A DNA stretch of 64,000 nt from Winogradskyella echinorum (GCF_014297365.1 NZ_JACOQD010000001.1:558001-622000); one strand, 5' to 3'; positions 28,036 to 35,996 are shown, counted from the stretch's first letter. Notes: generated by a model from the sequence alone, not told the origin. A program made the numbers and translations.

Positions 28036-28075
28036 TGGAACCGCTTTAAACCATTTAGTTAATCTTTTATTTTAT
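28032..28075 (+). terminator. Weak hairpin with T-rich tail after the Arg leader
   Basis: CTAATGG at 28032-28038 pairs with CCATTTAG at 28051-28058 with one bulged T, followed by a T-rich run to 28075. The first arm overlaps the leader stop codon, so ribosome position could decide whether it forms. The stem is short; the call is tentative. Confidence 0.35.
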
Positions 28076-28080
28076 TTACA

Positions 28081-28176
28081 TTGAACAATTCAAATAACAT
28101 ATTTTCCACTTTAGATTTAGTACTACCCGTTTCAACAAGAAACACATTACGCTGTGTACGCAATCGTCGCCCGTAA
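28081..28176 (+). CDS. Possible second Arg-rich leader ORF (TTG start)
   Basis: An ORF from TTG 28081 encodes 31 residues ending STRNTLRCVRNRRP and TAA; five of the last 12 residues are arginine. GGCGACG in the first leader (28022-28028) is perfectly complementary to CGTCGCC here (28165-28171), so the two Arg-codon tracts can pair. It could be a second stalling peptide or simply the pairing partner for the first. The TTG start is unproven and chance is possible. Confidence 0.35.
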   Translation: MNNSNNIFSTLDLVLPVSTRNTLRCVRNRRP

Positions 28177-28264
28177 GGGTACATTATTATTTAAGGAACT
28201 TTGGTGTGTCCGGTTCTACTTTCAAAAACAAAATCACATTTTTTAATTTAAAAACTCAGTTACA

Positions 28265-28894
28265 ATGAAAATTGTTATTGCTGATAAATCACATAGTCAT
28301 TACGCAGAAACTATTTGCGAAACCATTGCCGAAGCTGCAAAAGTAAGAGGTACTGGCATTGCTAAACGTCAACCAGAATATATCATTACCAAAATGGAAA
28401 ATGGTAATGCTGTCATCGCTTTAGAAGGTGATAAATTTGCTGGCTTCTGCTACATTGAAGCTTGGAGTCATGGTAAGTTTGTTGCTAACTCAGGTTTAAT
28501 TGTACATCCAGACTTTAGAAATCAAGGACTAGCTAAGAAAATTAAAAAAGTGGTCTTTGAACATTCAAGAACAAAATTTCCAGATGCTAAAGTCTTTAGT
28601 ATTACCACAGGATTAGCTGTTATGAAAATGAATAGCGAACTCGGTTATAAACCCGTTACATTTTCAGAATTAACAGACGACCAATCTTTTTGGAAGGGTT
28701 GTCAAACATGCAAAAATTTTGACGTTTTAACGAGAACTGAGCAAAAAATGTGCTTATGTACTGGTATGTTATACGATCCTACGAAGATTGAAACTTCAAA
28801 ACCACACGAACACAAATATGATAAAAAGACATGGACAAGATTGAAAAATTTGAAGCAATCTATGTTTCTTAAAAGAGATAAAAAAGATGAGTAA
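28265..28894 (+). CDS. GNAT-family acetyltransferase, likely first enzyme of arginine synthesis
   Basis: A 209-residue protein with a GNAT fold: the acyl-CoA loop is VHPDFRNQGLAKKIKKVVF, preceded by AGFCYIEAWSHGKFVANSGL. The C-terminal 60 residues carry four cysteines as CQTC, then 15 residues, then CLC, possibly a metal site. It is the first gene after the Arg leader and overlaps argG by 8 bases. No argA or argJ is seen in the operon, so this protein is the best candidate for N-acylglutamate synthase (acetyl- or succinyl-CoA dependent). The sequence does not resemble classical ArgA with its amino-acid-kinase domain. Function is inferred from context. Confidence 0.75.
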   Translation: MKIVIADKSHSHYAETICETIAEAAKVRGTGIAKRQPEYIITKMENGNAVIALEGDKFAGFCYIEAWSHGKFVANSGLIVHPDFRNQGLAKKIKKVVFEHSRTKFPDAKVFSITTGLAVMKMNSELGYKPVTFSELTDDQSFWKGCQTCKNFDVLTRTEQKMCLCTGMLYDPTKIETSKPHEHKYDKKTWTRLKNLKQSMFLKRDKKDE

Positions 28895-30068
28895 GAAATT
28901 AGTTATAGCATATAGCGGTGGTTTAGACACATCCTATTGCGCAGTAAGTTTGAGTAAAGCAGGATATGATGTTCATGCAGTTAGTGTGAATACAGGTGGT
29001 TTTTCTGATGAAGAAATAAAAACCATTGAAGAAAACGCATATAAAATGGGAGTGTCTACCTACAAAAATATTGATGCTATCGCATCGTATTACAAAAAGG
29101 TAATTAAGTATTTAATTTTCGGAAATGTGCTTAAAAACAACACCTATCCTCTATCTGTAAGTGCTGAAAGAATTATTCAAGCCATCGAGATTATTGAATA
29201 CGCAAAAAGTATTGATGCCGAATTTATTGCACACGGAAGTACTGGAGCTGGAAACGATCAAGTGCGTTTTGATATGATTTTTCAAACCTTAGCACCAAAC
29301 ATTAAGATTATAACACCAATTAGAGATGGAAGTCTAAGCAGACAAGAAGAAATTGATTACCTCAAAGAAAACGGAATTGATATGTCTTGGGAAAAAGCCA
29401 AGTATTCTGTTAATAAAGGACTTTGGGGAACTAGTGTTGGTGGTTCTGAAACCTTAACCTCTAATAAGCCTTTGCCAGAATCTGCATTTCCTTCGCAATT
29501 AAAACATAGCGAACCTGAAAAAGTAGTGCTTACCTTTTCTAAAGGTGAATTAGTAGCATTAAATGGTGTGAAAAACAATCCTGAAGTAAATATTGAAGTG
29601 CTAAACACACTCGCTTCAGCTTATGCAATCGGAAGAGATATTCATGTTGGTGATACTATCGTTGGTATAAAAGGTAGAGTTGGTTTTGAAGCTGCAGCAG
29701 CTTTAATTATCATCAAAGCACACCATTTATTAGAGAAACATACGTTAACCAAATGGCAACTACAGCACAAAGATTATTTATCTAGCTTTTACGGTATGCA
29801 TTTACATGAAGGTCAGTATTTAGATCCTGTTATGCGAGATATGGAAGCCTTTTTACAAAGTAGCCAAAGTAAAGTTTCTGGTGATGTATTTGTAACCTTG
29901 AAACCCTATCATTTCGATTTAGATGGTATTTCTTCTAAACACGATTTAATGAGTGCAAAATTCGGTAGCTATGGTGAAGAAAATAAAGGTTGGACAGCAG
30001 ACGAAGCTAAAGGATTCATTAAAATAGTTGGGAACCAGAATAAAATTTATCAGCAGGTAAATAACTAA
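28887..30068 (+). CDS. argG: Argininosuccinate synthase
   Basis: A 393-residue enzyme that joins citrulline and aspartate using ATP. The PP-loop is VIAYSGGLDTSYCAVSL at the N-terminus. HGSTGAGNDQVRFD and MSWEKAKYSVNKGLWGTSVGG are the substrate-binding segments. Its ATG lies inside the 3' end of the GNAT gene (8-base overlap), which indicates translational coupling. A palindromic repeat follows the stop codon before argC. Confidence 0.96.
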   Translation: MSKKLVIAYSGGLDTSYCAVSLSKAGYDVHAVSVNTGGFSDEEIKTIEENAYKMGVSTYKNIDAIASYYKKVIKYLIFGNVLKNNTYPLSVSAERIIQAIEIIEYAKSIDAEFIAHGSTGAGNDQVRFDMIFQTLAPNIKIITPIRDGSLSRQEEIDYLKENGIDMSWEKAKYSVNKGLWGTSVGGSETLTSNKPLPESAFPSQLKHSEPEKVVLTFSKGELVALNGVKNNPEVNIEVLNTLASAYAIGRDIHVGDTIVGIKGRVGFEAAAALIIIKAHHLLEKHTLTKWQLQHKDYLSSFYGMHLHEGQYLDPVMRDMEAFLQSSQSKVSGDVFVTLKPYHFDLDGISSKHDLMSAKFGSYGEENKGWTADEAKGFIKIVGNQNKIYQQVNN

Positions 30069-30072
30069 GAAT

Positions 30073-30104
30073 GGCCTTGCAGGTTTTTAAAACCTAGCAG
30101 GTCT
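30073..30104. repeat. GACCTTGCAGGT-family palindrome (argG-argC)
   Basis: CCTTGCAGGTTTT and AAAACCTAGCAGG face each other around a TA centre. It fills most of the gap between argG and argC. Closely similar copies are at 31113-31144 and 34081-34112, and a diverged one at 20195-20227. Confidence 0.85.
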
Positions 30105-30118
30105 CAAAATTCATTACT

Positions 30119-31102
30119 ATGAAAAAATTAGAAATAGGAATCATTGGAGGAGCAGGATACACGGCTGGAGAATTAATTAGATTATTACTCAGCCATCCCA
30201 AAACCAACCTCAATTTTGTATTCAGTACATCTAATGCAGATAACAAAATATATAAAGTACATCAAGATTTAATTGGCTCTACTGAATTAGAATTTACTAG
30301 TAAAATTAATCCAGATGTGGATGTATTATTTCTGTGTTTAGGTCATGGAAATTCAACTGCTTTTTTAGAAAAAAATACATTTTCAGACCACACTAAAATC
30401 ATTGATTTAAGTAACGATTTTAGATTAGTTGCTAATAAGAATTTTGAAGGAAAAGAATTCGTTTATGGTTTAACAGAACTCAATAAAGATGCCATTAAAA
30501 AAGCTAAGTATATTGCAAATCCTGGTTGTTTTGCTACAGCAATACAACTTGCTTTACTACCATTAGCAAATGCTGGAGTCTTACAAAACGATGTTCATAT
30601 TAATGCTGTTACTGGTGCAACAGGAGCTGGCACTTCATTATCTGCAACAACACACTTTACATGGAGAGATAATAATTTTTCGCATTACAAAGCTTTTACA
30701 CATCAGCATTTGGGAGAAATTTATCAGACGGTAAACCAATTGCAATTAAATTTTAAGTCTGATATCAACTTTATGCCAAATCGTGGAAATTTTTCAAGAG
30801 GGATTTTCGCAACACTTTACACCAAATACAAAGGCTCACTTGAAGACGCAAAAACATTATATAATGAGTTTTACAAAGATGCTGCCTTCACTGTTGTTTC
30901 AGATGAAGACATTCATTTAAAACAAGCTGTAAATACTAATAAATGTATCCTTCATTTACACAAACACGAAGGGAAATTATTAGTTACCAGTGTCATCGAT
31001 AATTTATTAAAAGGTGCATCAGGCCAAGCAATTCATAATATGAATTTAATGTTTGGATTTGAAGAAACGGAAGGTTTACAATTAAAGGCGAATTATTTTT
31101 AA
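30119..31102 (+). CDS. argC: N-acylglutamyl-phosphate reductase
   Basis: A 327-residue NADPH-dependent enzyme that makes N-acylglutamate semialdehyde. The Rossmann loop GIIGGAGYTAGELIRLL is at the N-terminus. The catalytic cysteine is in IANPGCFATAIQLALLPL, with VTGATGAGTSLSATTHF and the C-terminal NLLKGASGQAIHNMNLMFG typical of ArgC. In this organism the acyl group may be succinyl rather than acetyl (see argF'). It is flanked by palindromic repeats on both sides. Confidence 0.96.
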   Translation: MKKLEIGIIGGAGYTAGELIRLLLSHPKTNLNFVFSTSNADNKIYKVHQDLIGSTELEFTSKINPDVDVLFLCLGHGNSTAFLEKNTFSDHTKIIDLSNDFRLVANKNFEGKEFVYGLTELNKDAIKKAKYIANPGCFATAIQLALLPLANAGVLQNDVHINAVTGATGAGTSLSATTHFTWRDNNFSHYKAFTHQHLGEIYQTVNQLQLNFKSDINFMPNRGNFSRGIFATLYTKYKGSLEDAKTLYNEFYKDAAFTVVSDEDIHLKQAVNTNKCILHLHKHEGKLLVTSVIDNLLKGASGQAIHNMNLMFGFEETEGLQLKANYF

Positions 31103-31112
31103 TAAACGTGAT

Positions 31113-31144
31113 GACCTTGCAGGTTTTAAAAACCTAGCAGGTCT
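31113..31144. repeat. GACCTTGCAGGT-family palindrome (argC-proC)
   Basis: GACCTTGCAGGTTTT and AAAACCTAGCAGGTCT form a long inverted repeat starting 10 bases after the argC stop. It is nearly identical to the copy at 30073-30104, differing mainly in the length of the A/T centre. Confidence 0.88.
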
Positions 31145-31158
31145 AAAACAAAAAATAG

Positions 31159-31202
31159 ATTCCTGCCAGAGTCCATCTTGAGTGAAGACGAAAGGCAGGA
31201 AT
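31159..31202. repeat. TTCCTGC-family palindrome with long loop (upstream of proC)
   Basis: ATTCCTGCC at 31159-31167 pairs with GGCAGGAAT at 31194-31202 around a 26-base loop, longer than in the other copies. The right arm ends in AATGA and so creates a false in-frame ATG at 31201 for proC. Confidence 0.8.
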
Positions 31203-31218
31203 GACAATAAAGAACAAT

Positions 31219-32019
31219 ATGAAAATAGCAATTATAGGAACAGGAAACTTAGGAAAGTCCATCGCAAAAGGACTCATCACTAACAACGCTATAACCACAC
31301 TTTACTTAACCAAACGGAACTTGAACGATATTCAAGATTTGGAAGGCTATAAAAATGTGCATTTAACAACAGATAATGCTGAAGCAGTTAAAAATTCTGA
31401 CATTATAATCTTTGCTATTCAGCCAAGGCATTTTGAGAAAATTTTAAATGACATAAAGCCATTACTAACAGAAAATCATGTACTAATTAGTACAATAACT
31501 GGCTTTTTAATTCCTAAAATTGAGAAAATCGTTGGGTCTAATCAATTTATCATTAGAGCAATGCCTAACACAGCAATCGCAGTTGGTAAATCTATGACAT
31601 GTATGTGTAGTAATACAAAAGGTGAAAAACGCATTAAAATTGCTGAAGCCATTTTCAATAGATTAGGACATACGTTGGCGATACCAGAATCACAAATGCA
31701 AGCTGCTACTGTAGTATGCGCAAGTGGTATTGCCTTTTGGATGCGATTAATCAGAGCGACAACACAGGCTGCAATTCAGTTAGGTTTTGATGCTAAGGAA
31801 GCTCAAGAATTAGCGATGTACACTAGTGAAGGAGCTGCTAGTCTATTAATTACAAATGGTAATCATCCTGAGGAAGAAATTGATAGAGTAACTACACCAA
31901 AAGGTTGTACAATTCAAGGATTAAACGAAATGGAACACAAAGGATTGAGCTCGTCATTAATCCAAGGTATGGTCGCTTCGTTTAATAAAATCAATAACAT
32001 TAAAGAAGAGCAAATATGA
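31219..32019 (+). CDS. proC: Pyrroline-5-carboxylate reductase
   Basis: A 266-residue NAD(P)H enzyme that reduces pyrroline-5-carboxylate to proline. I choose ATG 31219 (MKIAIIGTGNLGKSIAKGL), where the Rossmann motif starts at once; the in-frame ATG 31201 lies in a palindromic repeat. Other motifs are IIIFAIQPRHFEKIL, IIRAMPNTAIAVGKSM and the signature VTTPKGCTIQGLNEME. It overlaps argD by four bases (ATGA), so it is truly part of the arginine operon. proA and proB are not nearby. Its presence suggests that arginine and proline synthesis share control here. Confidence 0.94.
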   Translation: MKIAIIGTGNLGKSIAKGLITNNAITTLYLTKRNLNDIQDLEGYKNVHLTTDNAEAVKNSDIIIFAIQPRHFEKILNDIKPLLTENHVLISTITGFLIPKIEKIVGSNQFIIRAMPNTAIAVGKSMTCMCSNTKGEKRIKIAEAIFNRLGHTLAIPESQMQAATVVCASGIAFWMRLIRATTQAAIQLGFDAKEAQELAMYTSEGAASLLITNGNHPEEEIDRVTTPKGCTIQGLNEMEHKGLSSSLIQGMVASFNKINNIKEEQI

Positions 32020-33143
32020 GTTTATTTAATGTTTACCCACTTTTCGATATTACACCAGTAAGTGCCAAAGACATCTACGTTTACGATAATAAAGATGTGG
32101 AATATTTAGATTTATATGGTGGACACGCAGTCATTTCTATAGGACATTCGCATCCAAAATATGTTTCTGCAATTTCTAATCAGGTTAGTAAACTAGGATT
32201 TTATAGTAATGCCATTCAAAATCCGATGCAAGTCGAATTGGCTGATAAACTTGAAGCTTTATCTGGCTGTAAAGACTACCAATTATTTTTATGTAATTCT
32301 GGTGCAGAAGCTAACGAGAATGCTTTAAAATTAGCGTCATTCCACAATGGCAAAAAGAAAGTTTTAGCCTTTAAAAATTCGTTTCATGGTAGAACATCTG
32401 CAGCAGTTGCAGCAACCGACAATCCGAAGATTGTGGCACCAATAAACGCACAACAACTGGTTGATTTTGTAGAATTAGGAGATTTAGATGCCGTTGAAAA
32501 CATTTTAAAACAGAATGAAACTTGTGCTGTAATTGTAGAATTTATTCAAGGAGTTGGAGGTTTAGACCAAAGTACAACGGAATTCTATCAAGGACTAGAT
32601 AAGCTCTGTAAACAATACAATACCGACTTAATTGCGGACGAAGTGCAATCGGGTTTTGGTAGAACTGGTGACTTTTTTGCTTTCCAAAAGCATAATATTA
32701 CTCCAGATATTATCTCAATTGCCAAAGGCATGGGAAATGGCTTTCCCGTTGGTGGTATTTTAATTCACCCATCCATTAAAGCGTCATTTGGGTTATTAGG
32801 GACCACTTTTGGCGGCAATCATTTGGCTTGTGCTGCAACGCTCTCAGTTTTAGAAGTTCTAGAGGAAGAAAAACTCATGGAAAATGCGAAACGTATTTCG
32901 GATTATTTTCAAGAAAAAGCGAAGCCATTACCAAAACTAAAGTCGATTAAAGGAAGAGGATTAATGCTTGGTTTAGAGTTCGATTTTCCCATTGCAGAAC
33001 TTCGTAAAAAACTGATTTTTGACCATCATATATTTACTGGAAGTGCTAAAAATCCTAATCTAATTAGAATACTTCCGCCATTAACCATTCAGAAGAAACA
33101 TATTGATGTGTTTTTTGAAGCTTTAGAAAAAGAACTTGTTTAG
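32016..33143 (+). CDS. argD: N-acylornithine aminotransferase (acetyl/succinyl)
   Basis: A 375-residue class III aminotransferase that converts N-acylglutamate semialdehyde to N-acylornithine with glutamate as donor. Motifs are LYGGHAVISIGHSHPKYV, LFLCNSGAEANENALKLA, FHGRTSAAVAATDNPK, ADEVQSGFGRTGDFFAF and the PLP lysine in ISIAKGMGNGFPVGG. It starts within the proC stop (ATGA overlap) and ends one base before the next gene's ATG region, so proC-argD-argF' are tightly coupled. Confidence 0.95.
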   Translation: MSLFNVYPLFDITPVSAKDIYVYDNKDVEYLDLYGGHAVISIGHSHPKYVSAISNQVSKLGFYSNAIQNPMQVELADKLEALSGCKDYQLFLCNSGAEANENALKLASFHNGKKKVLAFKNSFHGRTSAAVAATDNPKIVAPINAQQLVDFVELGDLDAVENILKQNETCAVIVEFIQGVGGLDQSTTEFYQGLDKLCKQYNTDLIADEVQSGFGRTGDFFAFQKHNITPDIISIAKGMGNGFPVGGILIHPSIKASFGLLGTTFGGNHLACAATLSVLEVLEEEKLMENAKRISDYFQEKAKPLPKLKSIKGRGLMLGLEFDFPIAELRKKLIFDHHIFTGSAKNPNLIRILPPLTIQKKHIDVFFEALEKELV

Positions 33144-33144
33144 A

Positions 33145-34080
33145 ATGAAAAATTACACCAAAATAAAAGACATTTCTAACCTTTCTGAAACTATTAAGGA
33201 TGCCATTTTATTAAAAATGAATCCTTTTGAATTTCAAGATTTAGGAAAGCATAAAACCTTAGTGATGCTCTTTTTTAATTCGAGTTTAAGAACCCGATTA
33301 AGCACCGAAAAAGCAGCAAAAAACTTAGGTATGGAGGTCATGATTTTAAACGTCAATGACGCCTGGAATTTAGAGTTTGGAGATGGCACCATAATGAATA
33401 TGGACAAATCTGAACACATTAAAGAAGCGGCACAAGTGATTTCACAATATGCAGATGTTATTGCTGTGAGAGCCTTTCCTACGTTACAAGACAAAGCGAA
33501 GGACGAATCGGAATATGTGCTAAATAGCTTTCAAAAATATGCCACAGTTCCTGTAATAAATATGGAGAGTGCCACAGCACATCCTTTGCAAGCGTTGGCA
33601 GATGCTATTACTATTACTGAGCTCACTGAAAAAGTGAAACCAAAAGTGGTCCTATCTTGGGCACCACACCCAAAAGCATTGCCTCAAGCGGTTGCAAATT
33701 CGTTTGTAGAAATGATGCAAAGAATGGAAGTAGATTTCACCATCACACATCCTGAAGGTTACGAATTAAATGAAGCAATTACTAAAGACACACCAATAAA
33801 TTACAACCAAGAAGAAGCCTTAAAAGATGCTGATTTTGTGTATGTAAAAAACTGGAGCAGTTATAAGGATTATGGGAAAGTACTCAATCAAGATGAAAAT
33901 TGGATGATGACAAAAGCTAAGTTAGGCAAGGCAAAATTTATGCATTGTTTACCTGTAAGACGAAACGTTGTAGTTGAAGATGCTGTCTTGGATAGCGAAC
34001 AATCCGTAGTCATTCAACAAGCGAATAATAGAACATATGCTGCGCTAGTAGTATTGAAGCAGATTTTAGAAAAATTATAA
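33145..34080 (+). CDS. argF': N-succinylornithine carbamoyltransferase (N-acylornithine type)
   Basis: A 311-residue transcarbamylase (ATG at 33145; a TTG at 33136 is less likely). The carbamoyl-phosphate loop is FFNSSLRTRLS; the acylornithine-type segments are VINMESATAHPLQALADA and MHCLPVRRNVVVEDAVLDS. Classical ornithine carbamoyltransferase has a different loop. In the X. campestris enzyme Glu92 sets N-acetylornithine specificity, and the B. fragilis enzyme has Pro90 there for N-succinylornithine. Here the aligned residue is Ser89 (in DKSEHI). E92S in the former is reported to switch it to succinylornithine, so succinyl specificity is likely. This implies N-succinyl intermediates in the whole pathway. 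Confidence 0.88.
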   Translation: MKNYTKIKDISNLSETIKDAILLKMNPFEFQDLGKHKTLVMLFFNSSLRTRLSTEKAAKNLGMEVMILNVNDAWNLEFGDGTIMNMDKSEHIKEAAQVISQYADVIAVRAFPTLQDKAKDESEYVLNSFQKYATVPVINMESATAHPLQALADAITITELTEKVKPKVVLSWAPHPKALPQAVANSFVEMMQRMEVDFTITHPEGYELNEAITKDTPINYNQEEALKDADFVYVKNWSSYKDYGKVLNQDENWMMTKAKLGKAKFMHCLPVRRNVVVEDAVLDSEQSVVIQQANNRTYAALVVLKQILEKL

Positions 34081-34112
34081 GACCTCGTAGGTTTTTAAAA
34101 CCTTGCAGGTCT
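34081..34112. repeat. GACCTTGCAGGT-family palindrome (argF'-argB)
   Basis: GACCTCGTAGGTTTT and AAAACCTTGCAGGTCT form an inverted repeat that begins directly after the argF' stop codon. It is a member of the family at 30073 and 31113. Confidence 0.85.
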
Positions 34113-34126
34113 TAAACTATAAAATT

Positions 34127-34154
34127 CCCTTCCCTTTGGGAAGGTTAGGATGGG
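34127..34154. repeat. CCCTTCCCTTTGGGAAGG palindrome abutting the argB start
   Basis: CCCTTCCC-TTTGGGAAGG (34127-34144) continues with TTAGGATGGG up to the base before the argB ATG at 34155. A related element with the same ends is found at 62339-62402. argB therefore has repeat sequence as its immediate upstream region and no separate ribosome binding site is seen. Confidence 0.75.
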
Positions 34155-34931
34155 ATGAAAACAATAAAAGTCATAAAAATAGGTGGAAACATCATCGATA
34201 ATGAAGAAGCATTGGCTACATTCATAAAAGATTTTGCAACCATTTCTGGTCCTAAAATTTTGGTGCATGGAGGTGGAAAATTGGCAACAAAATTGGCCGA
34301 ACGAATGGACGTTCCTGTGCAAATGAACGAAGGCAGACGTATTACTGATGCAGACACTTTAGACATAATAACTATGGTTTATGCTGGTAAAATCAATAAA
34401 AACATTGTAGCACAATTACAAGCCAATAATTGTAATGCTATTGGTTTTTCTGGTGCAGACGGAAATACTATTGTTTCAGAAAAACGACCTATAAAAACCA
34501 TCGATTACGGTTTTGTTGGCGATGTAAAAAAAGTAAATACAAATGCTTTAGAAGTATTATTAAATAATAACATCACACCTGTTTTTTGTGCAATTACACA
34601 TGATGAAAACGGACAATTATTAAACACGAATGCAGATACAATTGCTTCAGAATTAGCTATTGGTCTGTCTTCAATTTTCAACACAGAATTGTATTATTGT
34701 TTCGAGAAAAATGGTGTACTTGAAGATGTTGAAAATGAGGTTTCAGTGATAGAAAACATCAACACAGAAAGTTACAAAGCATTAAAACAAAACAATATCA
34801 TATTCGAAGGCATGCTACCTAAGTTAGATAATTGCTTTCATGCTATAAATCAAAATGTTCAAAAAGTTTGTATCGGAAAATCAGACATGCTTTTCAATAC
34901 AACAAACAAACACACAACCATAACACAATGA
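34155..34931 (+). CDS. argB: N-acylglutamate kinase
   Basis: A 258-residue amino-acid-kinase-family enzyme that phosphorylates N-acylglutamate. The nucleotide loop is VIKIGGNIIDNEEAL, followed by ISGPKILVHGGGKLATKL and the N-acylglutamate-binding segment MNEGRRITDADTLDIITMVY; AIGFSGADGNTI follows. The short length without an N-terminal arginine-sensing helix fits the dimeric, arginine-insensitive class of ArgB, so control may fall mainly on transcription. It overlaps argE by four bases. Confidence 0.94.
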   Translation: MKTIKVIKIGGNIIDNEEALATFIKDFATISGPKILVHGGGKLATKLAERMDVPVQMNEGRRITDADTLDIITMVYAGKINKNIVAQLQANNCNAIGFSGADGNTIVSEKRPIKTIDYGFVGDVKKVNTNALEVLLNNNITPVFCAITHDENGQLLNTNADTIASELAIGLSSIFNTELYYCFEKNGVLEDVENEVSVIENINTESYKALKQNNIIFEGMLPKLDNCFHAINQNVQKVCIGKSDMLFNTTNKHTTITQ

Positions 34932-35989
34932 TTCAAAAACTAACCCAAGAGGCTATTGCTTTGTTAAAGCAATTGATAGAAACGCAGTCTTTTTCATCGG
35001 AGGAAGACAACACCGCTTTGCTCATTGAAAATTGGTTTACAACTCACAATGTGCCTTTTAAAAGGAACAATCACAACATTTGGGCTACCAACAAATATTT
35101 TGACGACAGCAAACCAACCTTATTATTAAACTCACATCACGATACTGTAAAACCGAATAACGGCTACACAAAAGACCCTTTTAAGGCCATTGTAGAAGAC
35201 GGCAAATTATATGGTTTAGGTAGTAATGATGCAGGTGGATGCTTAGTCTCTTTAATTGCAACGTTCACCTATTTTTACGACAAAAAAGACCTCAACTATA
35301 ATTTAATCATTGTGGCATCTGCGGAAGAAGAAAGCAGTGGGCCAAACGGACTGAATAGTATGTTAAGGATCATTCCTAAAGTGGATGTTGCTATTGTTGG
35401 TGAACCAACCTTGATGAATTTGGCAATTGCAGAAAAAGGCTTGGTAGTTTTTGATGCTAAAGTAAAAGGAACAGCCAGCCATGCTGCTCATCCTAATAAT
35501 GACAATTCAATTTACAATACTATTGATGTTTTAAAATGGTTTAAGGATTATAAGTTCGAGAGAAAATCACCAGTTTTAGGAGATGTAAAAATGACTGTTA
35601 CACAAATCAATGCAGGTAAACAACACAATGCTGTGCCTGCTGAAGTGGATTTAGTGATTGATGTACGTGTGAATGATAAATATTCTAACAAAGAAATTGC
35701 TGATATTTTGACAAAGAAATCACCTTGTACAAGTATTACACCAAGAAGTTTGCGATTAAATTCGTCTTCAATTCCAATTAATCACGATTTAGTAAAAGCA
35801 GGCATTGAATTAGGACGAGAAACTTACGGTTCGCCTACGCTTTCTGATCAATCTGTTTTAACTTGTCCATCATTAAAATTAGGACCAGGAGATAGCACAC
35901 GTTCGCACACAGCAGATGAGTTTATTTATTTAGCTGAGATTGAGGAAGGCGTTGATTTGTATATTAAGTTGTTGGAAAAGGTATTATAA
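34928..35989 (+). CDS. argE: M20-family N-acylcitrulline / N-acylornithine deacylase
   Basis: A 353-residue metallopeptidase-family deacylase starting at ATG 34928 (MIQKLTQEAIALLKQLIETQ), which overlaps the argB stop as ATGA. A longer frame from 34832 only reads into argB. Metal-site motifs are LLNSHHDTVKPNNGYTKDPF, GLGSNDAGGCLVSLIA and IVASAEEESSGPNGLNS (Glu pair). GEPTLMNLAIAEKGLVVFD marks the M20 core, and a dimerisation domain follows. In pathways that use acylornithine carbamoyltransferase, the deacylase acts on acylcitrulline, so that substrate is expected here. Confidence 0.92.
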   Translation: MIQKLTQEAIALLKQLIETQSFSSEEDNTALLIENWFTTHNVPFKRNNHNIWATNKYFDDSKPTLLLNSHHDTVKPNNGYTKDPFKAIVEDGKLYGLGSNDAGGCLVSLIATFTYFYDKKDLNYNLIIVASAEEESSGPNGLNSMLRIIPKVDVAIVGEPTLMNLAIAEKGLVVFDAKVKGTASHAAHPNNDNSIYNTIDVLKWFKDYKFERKSPVLGDVKMTVTQINAGKQHNAVPAEVDLVIDVRVNDKYSNKEIADILTKKSPCTSITPRSLRLNSSSIPINHDLVKAGIELGRETYGSPTLSDQSVLTCPSLKLGPGDSTRSHTADEFIYLAEIEEGVDLYIKLLEKVL

Positions 35990-35996
35990 ATTGCTG

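Noticed and set aside
34832..34927. Upstream extension of argE inside argB.
   Set aside because: It only reads argB in another frame; ATG 34928 overlaps the argB stop as ATGA, a normal coupling signal.
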